DNA of 8,600 bases from Gammaproteobacteria bacterium (GTDB lineage Bacteria; Pseudomonadota; Gammaproteobacteria; Chromatiales; Chromatiaceae), in NCBI GenBank assembly GCA_029287695.1, contig JARFQQ010000038.1, positions 1 to 8,600 of the forward strand, read 5' to 3'. This document shows positions 1 through 6,425 of the stretch, piece by piece. The notes under the pieces were generated by a model. The model was not told where the DNA came from, ran no database searches, and saw only the letters and a program-made list of their open reading frames with translations. Position 1 is the stretch's first letter; every line of letters begins with the position of its first letter. Position numbers and translations under genes: made by a program.

Positions 1-10
1 GAGAGGAATA

Positions 11-424
11 TCAGCGGTCGAAGCCGCAATAATCCGACAGGAAGCGCCCTATTCCCTTTTCTTCAAACGCTACGTGATCCCACTCCTCGGCAGAGAGAAT
101 GTGGCGATACGCCTCCTTCAGAACATAGGCATATGCATCGACAGCTGATCCCTGAGCTGTCAGGACAGTTACTGCCGCGCGCACATAGTAGTCGCCCTCG
201 AAGCGGTCCAGCCGCACCAGATCGTCCGGCAAGATTCCGTAGTAGAGGACGCCCTCCAGGCATGAACCTGCGGCGCCCGGAATGATCGCGGGGTAAGTCT
301 CGCCGCGTACCTGCCTGCGTACGTACCCGCGCAAGGTCGCGTCCAGTGAGCGATAGCTCGCGTCGACCACGCGGCCCCAGACTTCGGGAAACATCAGTGA
401 TCCGTAAGTGAAGAGGTTGTTCAT
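11..424 (-). CDS. AIG2-like gamma-glutamylcyclotransferase-fold protein
   Basis: This 137-residue protein looks like a member of the AIG2/GGCT (gamma-glutamylcyclotransferase-like) family, small cytosolic beta-barrel enzymes that act on gamma-glutamyl amines or related substrates. The family signature YGSL is at residues 7-10, directly after the short first strand NLFT. A second conserved block, LDRFEGDYYVR (72-82), holds the likely catalytic acid Glu76, and a Tyr-rich strand (DAYAYVL, 96-102) follows. The length fits the family. The reading frame stays open upstream to base 610, but I chose the ATG at 424 because family members begin only a few residues before the YGSL motif. No good ribosome binding site precedes it; only a GGA lies about 10 bases upstream. 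The gene is divergent from the SelW-like gene. The substrate cannot be told from sequence, and many family members have no known activity. Confidence 0.85.
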   Translation of the reverse strand: MNNLFTYGSLMFPEVWGRVVDASYRSLDATLRGYVRRQVRGETYPAIIPGAAGSCLEGVLYYGILPDDLVRLDRFEGDYYVRAAVTVLTAQGSAVDAYAYVLKEAYRHILSAEEWDHVAFEEKGIGRFLSDYCGFDR

Positions 425-439
425 GCGACAAAGTGTCCA

Positions 440-458
440 ACATCCATGCTCCGGATGT
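440..458. other. Short inverted repeat in the divergent intergenic region
   Basis: ACATCC (440-445) and GGATGT (453-458) form a perfect six-base inverted repeat around a seven-base spacer. It lies 16 to 34 bases upstream of the gamma-glutamylcyclotransferase-like start. It could be an operator half-site pair or a small leader hairpin, but repeats of this size also arise by chance. The rest of the 425-594 intergenic stretch shows only the promoter-like element listed separately. Confidence 0.2.
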
Positions 459-550
459 CGAGACAGCAGGATGCCCGCATGACAGAGGCGAAGAGAAGCA
501 TAGTCCATGGAGTCGCCGCAGAAGATGCATGAAACAGCGATCGAATCCCG

Positions 551-584
551 GATAGAATCGGCCCGGACACAGATTACATCGGAG
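551..584 (+). promoter_or_regulatory. Putative -10 element and ribosome binding site of the SelW-like gene
   Basis: TAGAAT at 553-558 matches the sigma-70 -10 consensus at five of six positions and would place the transcript start near 565. No convincing -35 box is seen at 16-18 bases; GAAACA at 531-536 is weak. GGAG at 581-584 is a plausible Shine-Dalgarno sequence ten bases before the ATG at 595. The 11 bases CGGATAGAATC around the -10 recur exactly upstream of nadA. Confidence 0.4.
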
Positions 585-594
585 ACTCTGGCCC

Positions 595-888
595 ATGACA
601 TCGAATACACCGGAGGAGAACCGCGTCACCATCCACTACTGCACCCAGTGCCGATGGCTCCTGCGCGCCGCCTGGATGCAGCAGGAGTTGCTGACGACCT
701 TCGAGGACGAGCTGACGGAGGTGGCACTGCGCCCCGGCACCGGCGGCGTGTACGACATCCACCTTAACGGAGAACTGGTCTGGTCGCGCAAGCAGCAGGG
801 GCGCTTTCCGGATATTAAGGAGCTGAAACAGAAAGTGCGCGACATGGTCTCGCCGGAGCGCGACCTGGGGCACACCGACAGACCATGA
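595..888 (+). CDS. SelT/SelW/SelH family thioredoxin-fold protein (Cys form)
   Basis: The 97-residue product belongs to the SelW/Rdx family, small cytosolic thioredoxin-fold proteins thought to act in thiol redox reactions. The redox motif sits just after the first strand: YCTQCRW (15-21), with Cys16 and Cys19 in the place of the CxxU of selenoprotein W. The second position is a TGC codon, so no selenocysteine is used. The family's later blocks are present: LRPGTGGVYDIHLNGELVWSR (45-65) and FPDIKELKQKVRD (71-83), ending in the common LGHTD tail (91-95). Length is normal for bacterial members. The start at 595 is supported by GGAG ten bases upstream, and no other in-frame start lies before the CxxC. 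A stronger GGAGGAG at 612-618 is inside the gene but is not followed by an in-frame start. The stop is one base from the convergent hrpA stop. The physiological partner is unknown. Confidence 0.9.
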   Translation: MTSNTPEENRVTIHYCTQCRWLLRAAWMQQELLTTFEDELTEVALRPGTGGVYDIHLNGELVWSRKQQGRFPDIKELKQKVRDMVSPERDLGHTDRP

Positions 889-889
889 T

Positions 890-3800
890 CTAGAGCCCCA
901 GTTCCTGCCAGCGCTTCTCGAGCCGCTTCACAGAGACGGGAAAGGCAGTTTTGACCTCCTGTGCAAAAAGAGAGATTCGCAGTTCCTCGATTGACCAGCG
1001 AAGCTCTTCGAGACGCTCGTCATGCCGGTGCTGATCCAGCATCTTTTCATAGCGCGGTTTCCACTTATCGAGCATCTTTTCGAGTTCACGCAGTGACTGC
1101 CGGTCACGTGCTGCAGCATGCTTGAGCTTCTCCAGGCGCAGTTCAAGCGCTTCGAGATAAGCGGGATAACGCTGCAGATGCTCCCATGGTGTCTCCTGGA
1201 GGAAGCCCTGGTAAACAAGTCCGTCAAGCTGCAGCTGCATGTCCTGGACGGATGCCAGCCAGTTGATTGCCGTCATTGACGACAGCTGTTTGCGCAAGGT
1301 CTGGTAGCCATCGAGTATCTCCGACACCAGTTTGACTGTTTCACTGGCGACGCCCATGAGGTCGGCCTTGTGACGCCTGATTACTGTCTCGAAATCCATC
1401 TGCTTGCGGATGTCGGCATGCTCATGCAGGAAGGTGCGATCGATGACCAGGCTCACGAGTTCCTGCTCGATGTCGACCTTGCTGCCGCGTGCGGGTGCCC
1501 TGGCTATCTGCAAGCGCATGCGATCAAGGCCGGGAAGCTGTTTGTGAAGATGTTTCACCTGTTGCGTGACTGTCAGCATGATCAGCCGCCGAAGCCCCTT
1601 GCGATGTTCATGGAGAGCATTGGAGCGGCTGTCGAGTATGCGGATTGCGACATCCTTGCCCGTGTCGACAAGTGCGGGGAACCCTGTAAGGCTGATCCCT
1701 GCCCTGTCGATGCTGACCTGCTCCGGCAAGTCGCCAAAATCCCAGCGAGTGATGCCCTCCTGCTCAATGGCATGAGAGGGCATACGCTGTATCCGGGAGC
1801 CTTTCCCGTTGCCGGCAGTCTTGCGTTTGAGCCGGGCAAGTTTCCTGCCGGAGGCAAGATTTTTTCCATCTGCAGCGATGATGCGGAGATTCATTTTCAG
1901 GTGTGGCGGCAGATCCTCATCGGGCCAGTCAGTTTCGGAAACATGTACACCGGTTATCTCCTTGAGTGCAGCAGCAAGCGCCAGCAGCAGGGAACCACTC
2001 GAGGGTTTGAGACGCGCAAGGACAGCCTTTGCCGTATCAGGAATCGGGACGAAGTTGCGCCTCAGCGGTTTGGGCAACCCGCGTAAAAGCGTCGTGATAC
2101 GCTCTTCGAGCAAACCGGGCACCAGCCATTCCAGCTGCTCCTCGGTTATCTGGTTCAGAACCTCTTCGGGTACGACAAGCGTGACACCATCATTTTTCGC
2201 ACCCGGCTCGAAATGGTATTCGAGCGGCAGGCGCATGCCGTTGATCTCGAGGGAATCCGGAAACTGCTCTTTCTCGACTTTCCGGGCCCCGGGTCTGAGC
2301 AAGTCCTGCTCTGTCAGGTGGAGCAACTTCGGCTGTTGCTGCGTTGCCTTGCGCAGCCACTGCTCGAACTGCGGCGTGCTGTAGATCCCTTCCGGAATAC
2401 GCTCATCATAAAAGTGATAGAGGGCTTCCTCGTCGACAAGGATATCGCGGCTGCGGGACTTTGCCTCCTGCTGGCGCAGGGCTTTGAGAAGCTCGAGGTT
2501 ATGTCGCCAGAATGGCGCACGTGTCTCAAAGTCTTCATCGACAAGCGCCGAACGAATAAAGATCTCGCGTGATGTTACAGGATCGACCGGCCCGAAATTG
2601 ATACGCCGGCGCCGCACAAGGGTAAGGCCATAAAGCGTGATTTTCTCGTACCCGGCGACCTGGCCGCGTTTTGACTGCCAGTGTGGTTCCGAATAACTGC
2701 GCTTGAGCAGATGGCCGGCCATCGATTCGATCCACCGGGGCTGAACCATCGCCAGAGTGCGTCCATAGAGCCGCGTCGTCTCGACCAGCTCTGCTGCCAC
2801 AATCCACTTTGGCTGCTGTTCAAAAAGAGAGGATCCCGGAAAGGCGAAAAAACGGCTGCCTCTCGCGCCCTTGTAGTCACGGTCGGAGCCGCTCTCTCGA
2901 AAACCGATATGGGATAACAGTCCCGAAAGGATTGCCATGTGGATCTCCTCGTAGCCAGCGTCCTGCCGGTTTTCCCTGTAACCCAGTTCATGCATCTGCA
3001 GCCTGAGTTGCTGGTGGATATCGTGCCACTCCTGGACGCGGGTCGGTGAGAGAAAATACGCGCGGCAGTGCCGGACAAACTTGCGACGTGTCAGGTGATG
3101 ACGCTGCTCCTCGAGATGCTTCCAGAGATTCACATAACCCGTAAAATCGGAATGCGGGTCATGGAATAACCTGTGGGCCTCGTCCGCAGCCTGCTGCTTG
3201 TCGAGCGGTCGATCACGTGGATCCTGTATGGAGAGGGCTGCTGCGATTATCAGCAACTCCTTGAGGCAACTGCCATGCGCTGCCTCGAGGAGCATGCGAC
3301 CGATACGCGGATCGACGGGAAGACGCGCGAGTTGCCTGCCGATGCGCGTCACGCTGCGCTCACCGTCAACCGCCCCGATCTCCTCGAGCAGCCGATAGCC
3401 GTCCCGGATCAGGCGCTTGTCGGGTGGGTCGATGAACGGGAAAGTCGCGATATCACCGAAGCGCAGCAACTTCATCTGCAGGATGACCGAGGCGAGATTC
3501 GTGCGCTGGATCTCCGGCTCCGTGAACTGGCGCCGGCTCTCGAATTGCTCCTCGCTGTAGAGACGAATACAGATACCCTCGGCAACACGGCCACAGCGTC
3601 CCTTGCGCTGGTTTGCCGAAGCCTGACTGATAAATTCGACTGGCAGACGCTGCACCTTGCTGCGATGGCTGTATCGGCTTATGCGTGCGAAACCGGTGTC
3701 GATGACATGACGGATACCCGGTACGGTCAGCGAAGTCTCGGCAACGTTGGTTGCCAGTATGATCCGCCGCTTGCCGGAGGAACGGAAGATTTTCGCCTGA

Positions 3801-4789
3801 TCGGCAGGGGAAAGACGCGCATAGAGTGGTAATACCTCTGTTGCCTGCAACTTGTGCTTGCGCAATGTCTCCGCTGTTTCCCTGATCTCGCGCTCACCGG
3901 AGAGGAAGAGCAGGATATCGCCGGAATCCTCGCGCGAAAGCTCGTCAACGGCATCGATAATTGCCAGTTGCATTGCCTCGTCACGCTCGGAAACACCCTC
4001 TTCCTCAAGTGGCCGGTAACGGAGTTCGACCGGGTAGGTTCTGCCGGAAACCTCGATGACCGGCGCATTGTCGAAATGTCTCGAGAAGCGTTGCGGATCA
4101 ATGGTGGCCGAGGTGATGATGACCTTGAGATCGCTGCGTCGCTTGATCAACTGTTTGAGATAACCGATCAGAAAATCGATATTGAGACTGCGCTCATGCG
4201 CCTCGTCGATGATCAGGGTGTCATATTCATTGAGCCAGGCATCCCGCTGTATCTCGGCAAGCAGGATGCCGTCGGTCATGAGCTTGACACGTGTCTGCGG
4301 TCGGACATGATCCTTGAAACGCACCTTGTAGCCGACCAGCGTGCCGGGTTCAGTCGCGAGCTCTGTGCTGATGCGCGACATCAGGCTTCGAGCGGCAATG
4401 CGGCGTGGCTGGGTATGGCCGATCCGTCCATGCGCACCCAGTCCCATCGAAAGGCATATTTTCGGTAACTGGGTAGATTTTCCGGAACCGGTTTCGCCAC
4501 AGAGGATCACAACCTGGTTCGCAGCAATGGTCTCGCGGATCTGATCAAGACACCCGGTAATCGGCAGGCCTCGCGGGAAATCGATCTCCTGCGCGAGTTC
4601 ACGACGTGCTGCCACTGTCTGCAGCGACCCCTCAATCGCCTTTTCGAGTTTCTCAAGGCCCAGATCGACAGGCTGTTTGTTTTTCAGGCGCCGTTTCAGG
4701 CCGCCAAGGCGTTTTCTGAATGCGTGGCGGTCAGCAAGCAGGCAGTCATCAATGAGGGAGTCGTCCGGAAACCGGTGCTCGTCATGCAT
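890..4789 (-). CDS. hrpA: ATP-dependent DEAH-box RNA helicase HrpA
   Basis: This 1299-residue protein is a full-length HrpA (the E. coli protein is about 1300). HrpA is a cytosolic DEAH/RHA helicase that remodels RNA; in E. coli it has been tied to fimbrial mRNA processing and, recently, to rescue of collided ribosomes. Visible motifs are Walker A GETGSGKS (98-105), DEAH (195-198), SAT (227-229), TNVAETSLT (347-355) and motif VI QRKGRCGR (394-401). A winged-helix/HA2 region (about 430-570), an OB-like region (about 600-690) and the long HrpA-specific C-terminal domain follow. A charged, probably coiled-coil stretch lies near the C-terminus, which ends in the typical KRLEKRWQEL. The frame opens at 4876, but I chose the ATG at 4789: it gives the family length and avoids overlap with nadA. 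No Shine-Dalgarno sequence precedes it, so the exact start is less certain than the identity. It is divergent from nadA and convergent with the SelW-like gene. Confidence 0.96.
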   Translation of the reverse strand: MHDEHRFPDDSLIDDCLLADRHAFRKRLGGLKRRLKNKQPVDLGLEKLEKAIEGSLQTVAARRELAQEIDFPRGLPITGCLDQIRETIAANQVVILCGETGSGKSTQLPKICLSMGLGAHGRIGHTQPRRIAARSLMSRISTELATEPGTLVGYKVRFKDHVRPQTRVKLMTDGILLAEIQRDAWLNEYDTLIIDEAHERSLNIDFLIGYLKQLIKRRSDLKVIITSATIDPQRFSRHFDNAPVIEVSGRTYPVELRYRPLEEEGVSERDEAMQLAIIDAVDELSREDSGDILLFLSGEREIRETAETLRKHKLQATEVLPLYARLSPADQAKIFRSSGKRRIILATNVAETSLTVPGIRHVIDTGFARISRYSHRSKVQRLPVEFISQASANQRKGRCGRVAEGICIRLYSEEQFESRRQFTEPEIQRTNLASVILQMKLLRFGDIATFPFIDPPDKRLIRDGYRLLEEIGAVDGERSVTRIGRQLARLPVDPRIGRMLLEAAHGSCLKELLIIAAALSIQDPRDRPLDKQQAADEAHRLFHDPHSDFTGYVNLWKHLEEQRHHLTRRKFVRHCRAYFLSPTRVQEWHDIHQQLRLQMHELGYRENRQDAGYEEIHMAILSGLLSHIGFRESGSDRDYKGARGSRFFAFPGSSLFEQQPKWIVAAELVETTRLYGRTLAMVQPRWIESMAGHLLKRSYSEPHWQSKRGQVAGYEKITLYGLTLVRRRRINFGPVDPVTSREIFIRSALVDEDFETRAPFWRHNLELLKALRQQEAKSRSRDILVDEEALYHFYDERIPEGIYSTPQFEQWLRKATQQQPKLLHLTEQDLLRPGARKVEKEQFPDSLEINGMRLPLEYHFEPGAKNDGVTLVVPEEVLNQITEEQLEWLVPGLLEERITTLLRGLPKPLRRNFVPIPDTAKAVLARLKPSSGSLLLALAAALKEITGVHVSETDWPDEDLPPHLKMNLRIIAADGKNLASGRKLARLKRKTAGNGKGSRIQRMPSHAIEQEGITRWDFGDLPEQVSIDRAGISLTGFPALVDTGKDVAIRILDSRSNALHEHRKGLRRLIMLTVTQQVKHLHKQLPGLDRMRLQIARAPARGSKVDIEQELVSLVIDRTFLHEHADIRKQMDFETVIRRHKADLMGVASETVKLVSEILDGYQTLRKQLSSMTAINWLASVQDMQLQLDGLVYQGFLQETPWEHLQRYPAYLEALELRLEKLKHAAARDRQSLRELEKMLDKWKPRYEKMLDQHRHDERLEELRWSIEELRISLFAQEVKTAFPVSVKRLEKRWQELGL

Positions 4790-4863
4790 GGTGGGCAGAA
4801 TTGTAACCGGATTTTCATAACAACTTCGGATAGAATCAGCATCAAGAGCAAACAGCAAATCGA
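4790..4863. promoter_or_regulatory. Divergent hrpA/nadA promoter region
   Basis: The 74 bases between the hrpA and nadA starts must hold both promoters. On the plus strand TAGAAT at 4831-4836 is a good -10 candidate for nadA, giving a leader of roughly 20 bases; no clear -35 is found at standard spacing. On the minus strand TACAAT (4805 down to 4800) is the best -10-like match for hrpA, but it would start the transcript only a few bases before the ATG at 4789, so it would be almost leaderless. Neither gene has a recognisable Shine-Dalgarno sequence. The nadA leader is A-rich (4841-4863), which may help initiation. I see no NadR- or NrtR-type operator that I would defend. Confidence 0.4.
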
Positions 4864-5949
4864 ATGCGCATGTCAACCAACAGCATCAAGATTTCAGCGG
4901 ACGCCATTCGCAACAGTATCAAGGTTCCCAAACATCCGGTCTGGCCTGAACTCTCGGGCGAGGAGAAAGCGGAACTGAAGGAACGCATCAAGCTACTGCT
5001 CAAGGAACAAAACGCCGTCCTGGTTGCGCACTACTACACGGATGGCGATCTGCAGGCACTGGCCGAGGAAACAGGCGGATGCGTCGCTGACTCACTCGAA
5101 ATGGCGCGCTTTGGCACCAGCACGCATGCAGAGACAATCATTGTTTGCGGGGTGCGCTTCATGGGCGAGACCTCGAAAATCCTCAACCCCGAAAAACGCG
5201 TGCTGATGCCCGACCTCGATGCAACCTGTTCACTCGATGTCGGCTGCCCCGCCGATCTCTTCTCGCAATATTGCGACGAACACCCGGATCATACAGTCGT
5301 CGTTTATGCCAATACTTCTGCTGCCGTAAAGGCCCGTGCCGACTGGATGGTGACATCGGGAATCGCATTGCCGATCGTGAGTCATCTCAGGGAGCGCGGT
5401 GAAAAAGTGCTCTGGGCACCGGACCGGCACCTCGGCAAGTATATCGAGAAAGTGACCGGAACCGATATGCTGCTCTGGCCAGGCTCGTGCGTCGTGCATG
5501 AAGAATTCAAGTCCGTGGCGCTCGAGCGCATCCGGCGCCTGCACCCGGATGCAGCCGTCCTCGTGCACCCGGAATCCCCCGAGCATGTCATCGATCAGGC
5601 CGATGTCGTCGGCTCGACCACACAGCTCATCAAAGCAGTATCCGAAATGGAGCAGGACAAGTTCATCGTGGCAACAGACGACGGAATTTTCTGGAAGATG
5701 CAGCAGGTTGCACCGCATAAAACCCTGATTTCGGCCCCGACAGCCGGCGAGGGAGCGACTTGTGAGTCTTGCGCCCACTGTCCCTGGATGGCCATGAATT
5801 CACTCCAGAACCTCGAACAGGTCCTGATCAACGGAGACAACGAGATTCACATCGATGAGGCTATTCGGCAGAAGGCGCTGATACCGATCGAACGCATGCT
5901 CGTTTTTGCCGAGGAGCATGGAATCAGCGGCAAGTATACTGGCGACTGA
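4864..5949 (+). CDS. nadA: Quinolinate synthase NadA
   Basis: NadA condenses iminoaspartate with dihydroxyacetone phosphate to give quinolinate, the second step of de novo NAD synthesis from aspartate, using an oxygen-sensitive [4Fe-4S] cluster. The 361-residue product has the three expected cluster ligands: Cys122 (in ATCSLDVGC), Cys209 (GSCVVHEEF) and Cys306. All three are shifted by nine from E. coli Cys113, Cys200 and Cys297. Cys306 is part of the CxxCxxC block [13 protein letters not shown] (300-312). Other conserved segments are [11 protein letters not shown] (54-64), [10 protein letters not shown] (100-109), PDRHLGKYI (186-194) and HPESP (235-239). The start could be the ATG at 4864 or the one at 4870; neither has a clear ribosome binding site, and the difference is two residues. 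nadB and nadC are not in the window, so nadA appears to stand alone. It ends 11 bases from the convergent chpC. Confidence 0.97.
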   Translation: MRMSTNSIKISADAIRNSIKVPKHPVWPELSGEEKAELKERIKLLLKEQNAVLVAHYYTDGDLQALAEETGGCVADSLEMARFGTSTHAETIIVCGVRFMGETSKILNPEKRVLMPDLDATCSLDVGCPADLFSQYCDEHPDHTVVVYANTSAAVKARADWMVTSGIALPIVSHLRERGEKVLWAPDRHLGKYIEKVTGTDMLLWPGSCVVHEEFKSVALERIRRLHPDAAVLVHPESPEHVIDQADVVGSTTQLIKAVSEMEQDKFIVATDDGIFWKMQQVAPHKTLISAPTAGEGATCESCAHCPWMAMNSLQNLEQVLINGDNEIHIDEAIRQKALIPIERMLVFAEEHGISGKYTGD

Positions 5950-5958
5950 GCAACTCAG
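5946..5958. terminator. Small hairpin at the nadA/chpC convergent junction
   Basis: CTGAG (5946-5950), CAA, CTCAG (5954-5958) form a perfect five-base stem with a three-base loop that includes the nadA stop codon. There is no T tract on either side, so it is not a convincing intrinsic terminator. It is the only structure in the 11-base gap between two converging genes, so I list it as a weak candidate only. Confidence 0.15.
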
Positions 5959-5960
5959 CC

Positions 5961-6425
5961 TCAGAGCGTCCTGTTGATCTCGCGGCCGATCTTCTGAATG
6001 TCGGGAATGATCATGCTCTCTCCATGGAACCTGACATTCGCCAGTGCGAAGCTGTCCTTGACGGCTGATTCTTCTGTCAGCAAAACACCTTCCTCAACCT
6101 GCAACATCCGCGGCACTGCCCTGACGAGGATTCCAACAGCCGGGTAATTACCCGATGCATCCAGCAGGTTGCAGATAGCGATCTTTTCCTTGTGATGCCC
6201 GGGCACATAGGCTTGCCCATTGAGTTTTTCATAGGAGATGACAGGAACGTTGTTCCCGTGCCAGTAGAGGTCGCCATGAAACCAGTCAGGTTTCCCCTGT
6301 CGGTCACGTGCCTTTTCGTAATGGAATGAAATATCAGCCACGGCATTCTGTGGCAACAACAGTGATGCCTGTCGAAGAGGCAGCAACAATGCGCGCAGGC
6401 CGGCAGACCGCTGCTCGGCGTTCAT
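5961..6425 (-). CDS. chpC: CheW-like coupling protein of a Chp-type chemosensory system
   Basis: The 154-residue protein is a single CheW-type SH3-like domain, resembling ChpC of the Pseudomonas Pil-Chp cluster (about 168 residues). CheW-like proteins link chemoreceptors to the CheA-type kinase at the membrane-associated array. The N-terminal strand LLPQNAVADI (23-32) and the block PDWFHGDLYWHGNNVPVISY (46-65) with LNG (68-70) are typical of this branch. The central segment IAICNLL (82-88) and the C-terminal part VGILVRAVPRMLQV (97-110) complete the fold. It starts inside the end of chpA, overlapping by four bases (ATGA), with a perfect AGGAGG eight bases upstream, so translation is probably coupled to chpA. 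In P. aeruginosa chpB (methylesterase) lies between chpA and chpC; here it is absent. The ChpC assignment rests on domain type and on adjacency to chpA. It could equally be called a generic CheW paralogue. Confidence 0.85.
   Translation of the reverse strand: MNAEQRSAGLRALLLPLRQASLLLPQNAVADISFHYEKARDRQGKPDWFHGDLYWHGNNVPVISYEKLNGQAYVPGHHKEKIAICNLLDASGNYPAVGILVRAVPRMLQVEEGVLLTEESAVKDSFALANVRFHGESMIIPDIQKIGREINRTL

Noticed and set aside
16..18. Possible selenocysteine use in the SelW-like protein (residue positions 16-19)
   Set aside because: Both redox positions are TGC cysteine codons and there is no in-frame TGA before the natural stop.
425..610. N-terminal extension of the gamma-glutamylcyclotransferase-like gene (frame open to 610)
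   Set aside because: The extension would run into the divergent SelW-like start and its putative promoter, and the family begins right before the YGSL motif, as the ATG at 424 does.
1370..2086. Long plus-strand open frame (238 codons) antisense to hrpA; similar ones at 3173-3832 and 3854-4468
   Set aside because: They lie wholly within the conserved hrpA coding sequence, resemble no protein family I know, and are best explained by codon bias that removes stops on the opposite strand.
4790..4876. N-terminal extension of hrpA to an ATG at 4876
   Set aside because: It would overlap the nadA start and add 29 residues not expected in HrpA; the ATG at 4789 gives the usual length.
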